DNA of 12,385 nt from Pseudomonadota bacterium. GTDB lineage: Bacteria > Pseudomonadota > Alphaproteobacteria > Rickettsiales > Midichloriaceae. The notes under the pieces are model-generated. The model saw only the letters and a program-made list of their open reading frames with translations, was not told the DNA's origin and did not search any database. Shown here in pieces: positions 6,330 through 12,385 of the stretch. The DNA is taken from contig JAQCBG010000005.1 in the NCBI GenBank assembly GCA_027621485.1, positions 1 to 12,385 on the forward strand, in the 5' to 3' direction. How positions within the stretch are numbered: position 1 is the first letter of the stretch; each line of letters begins with the position of its first letter. A program made the position numbers and the translations under genes.

Positions 6330-6701
6330 TTATATAATTTTTTCAGATTGTACAAGCTCGGTTAAAGTAAGGCCTACTTTGTTATCAACAAGTACTACTT
6401 CACCTCTTGCGATTAATCTATCTCCAACATATAAATCAACAGGATCACCTACCTTTCTATCAAGCTCTATAATGGAGCCTTTACTTAATTTAAGTGCCTG
6501 TCCTATTTTTAAAGATGTGCTGCCTAATACAACAGATACCTTCATAGGAACATCATAAACAGCCTCTAAACTACCCTTAAAATCACCAAGTTTAGGCTTT
6601 TCTAAGTCAGGTACTTTATTTACTGCTTTATCAGAGTTTTGAGAAGATATTTCTTCATCTTGAAATTCTGTTTTAGTGTTTTTATCTTTTTCTGTGGTCA
6701 T
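6330..6701 (-). CDS. fliN: Flagellar motor switch protein FliN
   Basis: C-ring component at the cytoplasmic base of the flagellar motor; works with FliM and FliG in switching and docks the FliH-FliI export complex. The 123 residues consist of a charged, probably disordered N-terminal region (1-44, rich in Lys, Glu, Asp and Gln) and a SpoA domain (about 45-118): AVYDVPMKVSVVLGSTSLKI (47-66), then LKLSKGSIIELD (70-81), VGDPVDLYVGDRLIARGEVVLVDNKVGLTLTEL. These are the standard FliN signatures. It is placed on the opposite strand from fliF-fliG-fliH, downstream of an unknown membrane protein (129-base spacer) and upstream of ribF. No fliM is present in the window. No strong ribosome-binding site is seen. 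Confidence 0.93.
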   Translation of the reverse strand: MTTEKDKNTKTEFQDEEISSQNSDKAVNKVPDLEKPKLGDFKGSLEAVYDVPMKVSVVLGSTSLKIGQALKLSKGSIIELDRKVGDPVDLYVGDRLIARGEVVLVDNKVGLTLTELVQSEKII

Positions 6702-6774
6702 TTTGATCTTGTGATCATAAAATATAAAACTCGCATCATTTTATGCGTAGATAAAAATATTAAAAAAATATTGA

Positions 6775-6802
6775 AATTACAATAACTATTCTATTTGTAA
6801 TT
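6775..6802 (-). other. Stem-loop in the 129-base leader of fliN
   Basis: AATTACAA (6775-6782) and TTGTAATT (6795-6802) form an 8-bp perfect stem with a 12-base loop. On the minus strand the stem is followed, after five bases, by a run of seven T. It could end transcription after the preceding membrane-protein gene or attenuate into fliN. A second 8-base inverted pair, CATAAAAT (6716-6723) and ATTTTATG (6738-6745), lies closer to fliN. All are A-T stems, so significance is uncertain. Confidence 0.3.
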
Positions 6803-6830
6803 ATTATATATTGAGATACTTACTCTGTAC

Positions 6831-7208
6831 TTATTGTTTTTGCGCATCATTGGATGCGATTTTTTTTAAATTATGATTTGGCATATCATAGGCTTCATAC
6901 TTCTTACCATCTGAGCTCATTATATAATATTTATTATCTTTTTGATTATTTTGCATTTCAATATTAAGTTCCGAAATACACCTTTTTTGCGCTTCATGTA
7001 GAGATTTTTTCATCTTATAAATTGCATTTACTATAGATCTTATTGCGTATTGCATCTCGCTGCGCTCTAAAAGTAGTATTGCAGAAATGCAGACAATTGC
7101 TAATTCAGAAATTGAAATACCAAGCATTGTATAGATGTAAAGAATTAATGAGATATAAATTAGTATGAGAATACTTAGTATAATAGCATAAAATATTGAA
7201 CATTTCAT
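6831..7208 (-). CDS. Unknown small protein with two membrane helices
   Basis: I do not recognise this 125-residue protein. Two adjacent hydrophobic segments, about 5-27 and 31-47, form a tight helical hairpin, with the short turn containing GISISE. The remaining 78 residues are soluble: a helical, charged stretch (48-90, with LERSEMQYAIRSIVNAIYKM and KKSLHEAQKRC) that may be a coiled coil, then YYIMSSDGKKYEAY (94-107) and a basic tail. It starts 244 bases from the divergent fliF gene and is the first gene of the leftward arm that includes fliN, so a link with the flagellar base is possible from position only. Composition matches the neighbours. A real gene is likely, since the frame is open with a coherent topology. 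Confidence 0.7.
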   Translation of the reverse strand: MKCSIFYAIILSILILIYISLILYIYTMLGISISELAIVCISAILLLERSEMQYAIRSIVNAIYKMKKSLHEAQKRCISELNIEMQNNQKDNKYYIMSSDGKKYEAYDMPNHNLKKIASNDAQKQ

Positions 7209-7274
7209 TAGCTATACTTAGCTCTACGAAAAACTTGTTACAAATTAGTAAATTATTAAAAAATTAACGAAAAT

Positions 7275-7308
7275 TTCATTTTAATGAAGTGTGCAATTGA
7301 TATTATCA
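7275..7308. promoter_or_regulatory. Two dyads in the divergent spacer upstream of fliF
   Basis: TTCATT-TT-AATGAA (7275-7288) is a 6-2-6 inverted repeat, and TGATATTATCA (7298-7308) is a 5-1-5 inverted repeat. The second shares its TGAT...ATCA arms with the two TGATAATCA cores 40 and 64 bases further right. Together they look like a row of related operator-type sites between the leftward membrane-protein gene and fliF. Confidence 0.35.
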
Positions 7309-7339
7309 TTTTAATATCTTATTCTCTCTGCAGTAATTG

Positions 7340-7387
7340 TGATTGATAATCATTACTTTTATTTGATTGATAATCATTACTTTTATT
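7340..7387 (+). repeat. Exact tandem 24-bp duplication carrying Fur-box-like sites
   Basis: Bases 7340-7363 and 7364-7387 are identical over 24 positions and directly adjacent. Each copy begins TGATTGATAATCATTAC. The 19-base stretch starting one base before each copy matches the classical Fur consensus GATAATGATAATCATTATC at 13 to 14 of 19 positions by eye, including the unbroken core TGATAATCATTA. The duplication lies 66 bases upstream of the fliF ATG and overlaps the best -35 candidate of that gene. The binding protein is not known; no metal regulator is encoded in the window. Confidence 0.55.
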
Positions 7388-7396
7388 ATTTATATT
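7367..7396 (+). promoter_or_regulatory. Possible sigma-70 promoter of fliF-fliG-fliH
   Basis: TTGATA (7367-7372), inside the second 24-bp copy, is followed after 18 bases by TATATT (7391-7396), 56 bases before the fliF ATG. A repressor bound to the repeat would cover this -35 element. I see no convincing sigma-54 (GG/GC at -24/-12) or sigma-28 signature in the same spacer. Confidence 0.35.
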
Positions 7397-7452
7397 GTAT
7401 GTATCTTTTTATTTTTGATGCATGTGTTGATGGGTTGGATATTATTTAAAAA

Positions 7453-9039
7453 ATGGAATTTTTAAAAAAACTTAATAAGTTGCAGTTAACTGCCTTGGGT
7501 GGTTCTGTTGCTTTGGTACTTGGGCTTTTAATTTGGATTGTGCTGAGTTCATCTACTCCAGATATGAAAACTCTTTATACAAATTTATCTTTGGAAGACA
7601 GCGAGATAATATCTTCAAGACTGTATTCCATGGGAGTGCGCTATAATATGAGTGGTGATCATAAGCAGATAAATGTACCTGAAGATAAAATGCTGCAACT
7701 ACGTATGCTTTTTGCTCAGGAAGGTTTGCCAAGTAATGGTCAGGTAGTTGGTTATGAGATATTTGATAAGCAAGATAGTTTTGGCACTTCTCAATTCGTT
7801 TATAATGTAAATTACATTAGAGCGCTAGAAGGTGAGCTAGCTCGCACTATCTCTAGTCTTTCACTTGTAAGTAGTGCTCGCGTACATTTAGTTATTCCAA
7901 AAAAAGAGTTATTTTCAAGAAGTTCTTATACGCCTTCTGCATCTGTTATTTTAAAAGTGAAAGGGGGAAATCAGCTTTCCAAACAAGAGATTTTATCTAT
8001 TGCTCACATTGTTGCAACTGCTGTTCCAGAATTAAGTATTTCTAATATCACAATAGTCGATAACAAAGGATCCCCATTAAAACTCAGCACAGATGAAGAT
8101 AATTCAACGCTTTTTAGTGGCTTTGGATCTGGCGCACTTGAATACAAGCTGGGCATAGAAAATAGAATGATAAAAGCAGTAGAAGACTTGCTTTCAAGAT
8201 CTATGGGTATTGGAAAGGTTGTTGTAAATGTTACTGCTGATATGGATTTTGACAAAGAAGTAATTAATTCAGAGGATTATGATCCTGAAAAGCAGGTTGT
8301 GAGATCTAAAAGATCAACGGAAGAGAGGGAGAATGATTTTGCAAGTAGAAAAAATGTGAGCGTCGCAAATAATATACCAAATTCTAATCAACAAGTAGGC
8401 AGGAGCGATCCAACGAGAAATAAAGAGCGCTCCGATGAATTAATTAACTATGATGTATCAAAGACTGTTAGTAATAAAGTTAAAGAATATGGAAGAATCG
8501 AACGTCTTTCTATTGCTGTGCTGATAGATGGTAAATATATTCAAGAGAATGGAGTGCAGACTTATAAAGAGCGTACTCCAGAGGAAATCGCTCAAGTAAA
8601 AGTGCTTGTCGCATCTGCAGTTGGTTTTGATGAGGCAAGAGGTGATAAATTGGAAGTTGTAAATCTTCCATTCAATCAAGAAAACATTATCTTAGAAGAC
8701 GAAGGTATATTTGCATTTATAAAAAATGATCCAAAAGGATTTGCGCAAATTATTATAATAGGTATTATTGTGATTTTAATACTCCTGCTTGTTGTAAGGC
8801 CAATTGTAATGCGAATGATTTCTAATAAAGCGTCAGATCAAATATCTGATTCTGAAGAAAGTTTACAGATTGGTGTTACAGATAATGGCGACATGTTAAA
8901 CACAAAAAGTGCGCAAGGAGAAGATGAGAGAGATGAGAAAAGTAATGATAAAGAGATTGCAGAGCAACTAAACAATATTGTTTCTCAAAATCCTGAGGAT
9001 ACTGCTGCTATAATAAAAGGATGGATTTATGGAAAATAA
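7453..9039 (+). CDS. fliF: Flagellar MS-ring protein FliF
   Basis: Forms the membrane ring that founds the flagellar basal body and houses the export gate. The 528 residues carry a first membrane helix at about 14-32 and a second at 430-449 (AQIIIIGIIVILILLLVV). Between them is the periplasmic part: ring-building motifs with LYTNLSLEDSEII (41-53), FAQEGLPSNG (87-96), YIRALEGELARTI (121-133) and SSARVHLVIPKKELF (140-154). A charged, low-complexity loop (about 270-335) sits where the beta-collar insertion is found, followed by RIERLSIAVLIDG (348-360). The cytoplasmic tail ends with IVSQNPEDTAAIIKGWIYGK (509-528), the FliG-binding segment. Length is slightly below the usual 550. Followed by fliG after 73 bases. 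The ribosome-binding site is poor. Confidence 0.97.
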   Translation: MEFLKKLNKLQLTALGGSVALVLGLLIWIVLSSSTPDMKTLYTNLSLEDSEIISSRLYSMGVRYNMSGDHKQINVPEDKMLQLRMLFAQEGLPSNGQVVGYEIFDKQDSFGTSQFVYNVNYIRALEGELARTISSLSLVSSARVHLVIPKKELFSRSSYTPSASVILKVKGGNQLSKQEILSIAHIVATAVPELSISNITIVDNKGSPLKLSTDEDNSTLFSGFGSGALEYKLGIENRMIKAVEDLLSRSMGIGKVVVNVTADMDFDKEVINSEDYDPEKQVVRSKRSTEERENDFASRKNVSVANNIPNSNQQVGRSDPTRNKERSDELINYDVSKTVSNKVKEYGRIERLSIAVLIDGKYIQENGVQTYKERTPEEIAQVKVLVASAVGFDEARGDKLEVVNLPFNQENIILEDEGIFAFIKNDPKGFAQIIIIGIIVILILLLVVRPIVMRMISNKASDQISDSEESLQIGVTDNGDMLNTKSAQGEDERDEKSNDKEIAEQLNNIVSQNPEDTAAIIKGWIYGK

Positions 9040-9112
9040 AATACTCAGCTCCTCTTTGTAGGTGATTATATGATAAATTTTTGCTTTTAAACATTGAAAT
9101 GATTTTAAAAAG

Positions 9113-10102
9113 ATGAGTGCTGAATTAAGAGGCGTCGATAAAGTTGCTATTTTGTTTTTTATGCTGAATGAGGATGCTGCTGCTCAAGTTATGAGTCTAC
9201 TAGAAGATTCGGAAGTTAAAAGTATTTTAAGAGCAATGTCTAGTCTTGGCAAGATTGAACAAGGCGCAATAAAAAATGTTTTATTTGATTTTATAAAACA
9301 GATGGAAGAGAACTTTGCGCCAATTGTTGGTACAATATCTACTGCAGAGAAGTTTTTGCGTAAAGTGCTTGGTGATGACAAAGCTAATGACATGATACAT
9401 GAACTTAGATCTCCAACTGGAGTAGAGATATGGGAGAAAATCAATAAAATGCCAGTACGTACTATTGCTGCTTTTTTAGAAGACGAATCTCCTCAATCTG
9501 CAGCGATTATATTATCTCATGTTGATTCTGCATCTTGCTCTAAAATATTATCTGTATTTAAGCCAGAAGCTTCATTTGAGATTATTAAGAGAATGCTATT
9601 TATGCAGCAGGTTGATAGAGATGTTATGACAAATTTAGAGGAGGTTCTAAATAAGGAGTTTGTACATGGTAAATCAAGATCGCAAGGCGAAAATGTTCAT
9701 ATTGTAGCAGAGCTTTTTAATAATTTTGACAAATCAAACGAAACAAAATTCATGAAGCTCCTTGAGGCAGAAGATGCAAACATAGCTGCAAAAGTGCGTA
9801 AGTTAATGTTTACATTCCAAGATTTAACGACATTAGATAGTTCAGGAGTGCAGCGTCTTATTAGGGATATAGATAAATCAAAAATGGCTCTTGCTCTAAG
9901 TAGCGCAACTGAAGAGATTATAGAGTTATTTATGGAGAATATGTCCAGACGCGCATTTAAAATTTTGGAAGAAGAAATTCAAATGCTTGGTCAGCAAAGG
10001 CAAAGGGATGTCGAAGAAGCTCAAAATTATATAGTGAGTATTGCAAAAAATATGCTAAGAGCTGGCATTATAAAAAGATATGAAGAAGATAATATTCTTT
10101 GA
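9113..10102 (+). CDS. fliG: Flagellar motor switch protein FliG
   Basis: Top layer of the C-ring; binds FliF through its N-terminal domain, FliM through its middle domain, and transmits torque from the stator through its C-terminal domain. The 329 residues include the N domain (1-100, GVDKVAILFFMLNEDAAAQVM at 7-27), the middle domain with ESPQ at 125-128 in place of the usual EHPQ, the MFTF hinge motif (232-235; MFVF in most relatives), and the C domain with TTLDSSGVQRLIRDID (239-254), ENMSRRAFKILEEEI (275-289) and the closing VEEAQ...IV block (300-308). The histidine of EHPQ being serine is the only visible departure in a motif. The stop overlaps a possible TTG start of fliH by one base frame (TTGA), suggesting translational coupling. 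Confidence 0.97.
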   Translation: MSAELRGVDKVAILFFMLNEDAAAQVMSLLEDSEVKSILRAMSSLGKIEQGAIKNVLFDFIKQMEENFAPIVGTISTAEKFLRKVLGDDKANDMIHELRSPTGVEIWEKINKMPVRTIAAFLEDESPQSAAIILSHVDSASCSKILSVFKPEASFEIIKRMLFMQQVDRDVMTNLEEVLNKEFVHGKSRSQGENVHIVAELFNNFDKSNETKFMKLLEAEDANIAAKVRKLMFTFQDLTTLDSSGVQRLIRDIDKSKMALALSSATEEIIELFMENMSRRAFKILEEEIQMLGQQRQRDVEEAQNYIVSIAKNMLRAGIIKRYEEDNIL

Positions 10103-10110
10103 TAAATAAG

Positions 10111-10830
10111 ATGATGCCTAAAACAGATAATATAAATCCCTATATATTACCAGAGTTGCAGAATCAGAATTCTGAAAAAATGGAAGAAGAGAATCTTGAT
10201 GATAAAGAAATTTTAGAAGAAAGCGTAGTAGAAGAAGTAGTCACGCGGCAAAATGACATTGTTAAAAAAGAAGATGATGAATCTTTTGCAGAAATGATTG
10301 ATATTAATAAAATCACAAGTGAAGCATTTGAAGAGGGTAGGAATTCTGCTATTCAAGAAATAGATAAGCAACGAATAGAAAGAGAAGAGAGATTAATTAA
10401 TCTCTTTGAATCAATGCGCAGCAAAATTGATCACTTAAGTGCTGAATACAATAAGTTAGTTGATGAGCTTTTAAGTGATGCTGTTGATTTAAGTATTGCA
10501 ATTGGCTATAAAGTCACAGAAGTTTGTTTTGAAAATGAATCTTTTGCTTTTGTAAAAGGTTTTATTGAAAAAAAACTTACTCATATAAAAAATCAACGAA
10601 ATATTGTTATATGGGTGCACGAAAACGATGCAGTTTTAACAAAGGAATACTTAGAATCTCATATTATAGAAGATCAGTGGATTATTAGGAATGATATGCC
10701 TAGTATAAAGCCGGGCGATTGTCATATAGAGTTTGATAAAGGCGTGCTGAAATTTGATAGAGAGCTTTTAATGCAGCAGTTAGAGCATGCTGTTTTTAGT
10801 CATATAAAAAAATACAATTCAAAACTGTAA
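10111..10830 (+). CDS. fliH: FliH-like flagellar export ATPase regulator
   Basis: FliH holds and regulates the FliI ATPase and brings it to FliN and FlhA at the export gate. I chose the ATG at 10111 (239 residues); a second ATG follows immediately, and an in-frame TTG at 10099 overlaps the fliG stop and would add four residues. Residues 20-65 are strongly acidic and probably disordered. A heptad-like helix (70-125, with EAFEEGRNSAIQEIDKQRIE) matches the FliH coiled coil. The C-terminal domain has a conserved-type ending: SIKPGDCHIEFDKG (198-211), then FDRELLMQQLEHAV. Family sequence identity is generally low, so position after fliF-fliG supports the call. It ends the plus-strand cluster; fliI is not adjacent. 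Confidence 0.8.
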   Translation: MMPKTDNINPYILPELQNQNSEKMEEENLDDKEILEESVVEEVVTRQNDIVKKEDDESFAEMIDINKITSEAFEEGRNSAIQEIDKQRIEREERLINLFESMRSKIDHLSAEYNKLVDELLSDAVDLSIAIGYKVTEVCFENESFAFVKGFIEKKLTHIKNQRNIVIWVHENDAVLTKEYLESHIIEDQWIIRNDMPSIKPGDCHIEFDKGVLKFDRELLMQQLEHAVFSHIKKYNSKL

Positions 10831-10842
10831 TTCAAAACTGTA
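10817..10842 (+). repeat. 13-bp tandem duplication spanning the fliH stop codon
   Basis: ATTCAAAACTGTA occurs twice back to back (10817-10829 and 10830-10842). The first copy contains the last codons of fliH and the first two bases of its TAA stop (10828-10830). The second copy carries an equivalent stop context just downstream. A recent slippage event is the simplest explanation. Confidence 0.8.
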
Positions 10843-10885
10843 ACTGACTCTATTGAATTATATTGCATCAGTAAAGCTACTTCTT

Positions 10886-10914
10886 AAAAAAATAGATGCT
10901 ATATTTCTCTATTT
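10886..10914 (-). terminator. Weak terminator candidate downstream of coaD
   Basis: On the minus strand, AAATAG (10914-10909) pairs with CTATTT (10895-10890), with a 13-base loop and an immediately following run of four T. It lies 17 bases after the coaD stop in the gap between the converging fliH and coaD genes. The stem is short and A-T-rich. Confidence 0.3.
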
Positions 10915-10930
10915 ATTTATAAGGCCGCAA

Positions 10931-11434
10931 TCATTGTGATTGATAAGATTTTTTGAAAAAATACTGTTTTAATTTTTGCGCTACATCTTTAGAGACTATA
11001 TTGGTGAGATCGCCATTATGTCTTGCAACTTCTTTTGCAAGAGTCGAAGATATAAAATGCCCTTTTTCTCCAGTGGGTATAAATATTGTTTCTGCACCTG
11101 AGTATAGCTTACGATTGCAATATGCCATTTGAAATTCATAATCAAAATCTGATACTGCTCTTACTCCTCTTATTACAACGCTTATGTTATTTTGCTTTAT
11201 AAAATTTACCAGAAGACCAGAGAATGACACAACACTAACTCTATTTTCTAAAGAAAGAGAGTAAATTTCGTTACGCGCTATTTCCATCCTCTCCGCTACA
11301 TCAAATATAGTTTTTTTTCTCGTATGCTCTGCAATTGCAATAACAAGATTATCAAAAATATTTGAGACGCGATTTATAATTTCTGTATGCCCAATTGTCA
11401 TTGGATCAAAAGTGCCCGGATATACTACTTTCAT
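10931..11434 (-). CDS. coaD: Phosphopantetheine adenylyltransferase
   Basis: Transfers AMP from ATP to 4'-phosphopantetheine, giving dephospho-CoA, the penultimate step of coenzyme A synthesis. The ATG at 11434 gives 167 residues and places YPGTFDPMTIGH at 5-16, as in the family; TIGH (13-16) is the nucleotide-binding motif. IRGVRAVSDFDYEFQMA (88-104) and ISSTLAKE (128-135) are the other conserved blocks. Alternative starts are the ATG at 11452, which overlaps the stop of the upstream rluC-like gene as ATGA (173 residues), and one at 11473 (180 residues). The sequence before each of the two nearest ATGs repeats (ATTATATGAAA, 18 bases apart), so either could be used. The gene follows the pseudouridine synthase closely and is surely in one operon with it. 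Confidence 0.95.
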   Translation of the reverse strand: MKVVYPGTFDPMTIGHTEIINRVSNIFDNLVIAIAEHTRKKTIFDVAERMEIARNEIYSLSLENRVSVVSFSGLLVNFIKQNNISVVIRGVRAVSDFDYEFQMAYCNRKLYSGAETIFIPTGEKGHFISSTLAKEVARHNGDLTNIVSKDVAQKLKQYFFKKSYQSQ

Positions 11435-11448
11435 ATAATGATCTTTTT

Positions 11449-12360
11449 TCATATAATATGCCGCACATTGCAAGCAAGGCCTAATTTATGAAGAGCATCT
11501 TTAAAGTGCTTTGGAAGATCTGCCTTAATATCAAATGTTTTGCCATTTAATTCAAAGATCATTTTATGCGCATGAAGATATAATCTATTTTCAATATTGA
11601 GAAATTTACATATGTCGTCTTCTTTTCCGTATTTTAAATCTCCTATAATTGGGCAATTAATATGTGCAGCATGTATTCTTATTTGATGCATTCTGCCTGT
11701 TTCAGGAGTAAATTGTATCAGAGATGCGCTTTCCTTTAGATAATCTAATACTTCATATCGCGTTTTCGCATCTAAAAAAACATCTTCTGTATGTTTTTTT
11801 TGTATTGTAGCATTTATTATGCCACTTTTGAGTTTTGGTGTGCGTTGAGCGAGCGCTATATAAGACTTACTGATTTCTCTTTTTTTAAATAGTTCAGATA
11901 TTTGCTTTGCGGCTTTTAAATTTCTTGCAACAATTAAAATGCCACTAGTTTCTTTATCTATTCTATGCACAAGACGGGGTGTATCTTCGCTGTCAAATTT
12001 TAAATACTTAAGTGCATCATCAAGGCTGATATTGATCTTTGTTCCTCCTTGAGTGGCAATTCCACATGGCTTATTAAAGGCTATAAAGTCATCATTTATC
12101 TCTATAATAGTCTCTGTTATTTGCTCAATAAATGCTTGAGGTACATATTTCTCTTTCTTTATATCAAATTCCAAGAATTTAATTTCTTGACCACTAAAGA
12201 TACGAGTAGAGCTTTTTATGCGCTTTCCATCTACTCTAATTTGACCTTTTCTTGCAAGTTTTGCAGACATGGCAAAAGTATATGATGCATTTCTTCTAAG
12301 CCACGAATCAAGTCTTACATTATCTTCTTGATCGCTTACTTTTTCTCTTTTTATTTCCAT
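11449..12360 (-). CDS. rluC: 23S rRNA pseudouridine synthase, RluC/RluD family
   Basis: Converts specific uridines of 23S rRNA into pseudouridine. The 303 residues show an N-terminal S4 RNA-binding domain (about 15-62: VRLDSWLRR at 15-23, LARKGQIRVDGK at 35-46) and the RluA-type catalytic domain. DFIAFNKPCGIATQGG (91-106) is motif I. HRIDKETSG (132-140) carries the catalytic aspartate, Asp135. TGRMHQIRIHAAHI (about 221-234) and IIGDLKYG (about 238-245) are the later conserved blocks. The S4 domain and length fit RluC or RluD; I favour RluC without being able to separate them. The ATG is 25 bases inside the window edge, so the promoter is not visible. Its TGA overlaps a candidate coaD start. 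Confidence 0.88.
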   Translation of the reverse strand: MEIKREKVSDQEDNVRLDSWLRRNASYTFAMSAKLARKGQIRVDGKRIKSSTRIFSGQEIKFLEFDIKKEKYVPQAFIEQITETIIEINDDFIAFNKPCGIATQGGTKINISLDDALKYLKFDSEDTPRLVHRIDKETSGILIVARNLKAAKQISELFKKREISKSYIALAQRTPKLKSGIINATIQKKHTEDVFLDAKTRYEVLDYLKESASLIQFTPETGRMHQIRIHAAHINCPIIGDLKYGKEDDICKFLNIENRLYLHAHKMIFELNGKTFDIKADLPKHFKDALHKLGLACNVRHII

Positions 12361-12385
12361 ATTTAATTTAATATTAATTTTTTAT

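Noticed and set aside
7256..7284. CtrA site (TTAA-N7-TTAA) upstream of fliF, expected for alphaproteobacterial flagellar genes
   Set aside because: Three TTAA tetrads are present (7256, 7264, 7281), but their spacings are 4 and 13 bases, not 7, and TTAA is common in such A+T-rich DNA.
7340..7387. CRISPR-like repeat
   Set aside because: Only two copies, directly adjacent with no spacer; this is a tandem duplication in a promoter region.
8004..9444. Minus-strand frames of 73-86 codons opposite fliF and fliG
   Set aside because: Shadows of well-supported flagellar genes, with no recognisable motif or start signal of their own.
10936..10947. GTGATTGATAAG near the coaD end as another copy of the fliF control site
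   Set aside because: It shares only 11 bases with the repeat, lacks the ATCATTA half, and lies inside the coaD coding region.

Overview
The window looks like a piece of chromosome from an A+T-rich alphaproteobacterium with a small genome. A flagellated, probably intracellular Rickettsiales-like lineage is the best guess. Reasons are the strong A+T bias in genes and spacers, reduced operons with weak Shine-Dalgarno sequences, and a mix of compact housekeeping genes with a flagellar basal-body cluster. The taxonomic call is inference: no rRNA or other decisive marker is present.

Layout. Left part (1-3770): trpS on the minus strand, reaching the window edge apparently one codon short of its stop; a divergent MarR-type regulator on the plus strand; then a minus-strand unit tRNA-His - obgE - queF, with a good promoter only in front of the tRNA. 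Middle (4015-6293): rplY (L25) and an unknown membrane-anchored protein on the plus strand, converging on ribF. Right-centre (6330-10830): a flagellar block read outward from a 244-bp divergent control region. To the left run an unknown two-helix membrane protein, fliN, then ribF; to the right run fliF, fliG and fliH. Right end: a minus-strand rluC-like pseudouridine synthase followed by coaD.

How the genes work together. FliF (MS ring), FliG (rotor/switch), FliN (C-ring) and FliH (regulator of the export ATPase) are successive layers of the flagellar base. FliM, FliI and all rod, hook and filament genes are absent from this window and must lie elsewhere if the flagellum is functional. TrpRS, tRNA-His, L25, ObgE, QueF (queuosine pathway) and the RluC-like enzyme all serve translation or ribosome assembly. 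RibF and CoaD make FMN/FAD and the CoA precursor.

No unmistakably new system is visible. The most unusual parts are: an exact tandem 24-bp duplication carrying two Fur-box-like sites just upstream of fliF; a hairpin that hides the ribF ribosome-binding site; two unrecognised membrane proteins; a TrpRS of a type I associate with Firmicutes, with a KASKS instead of KMSKS loop; and an insertion in the riboflavin-kinase half of RibF. No spacer longer than 300 bases occurs.
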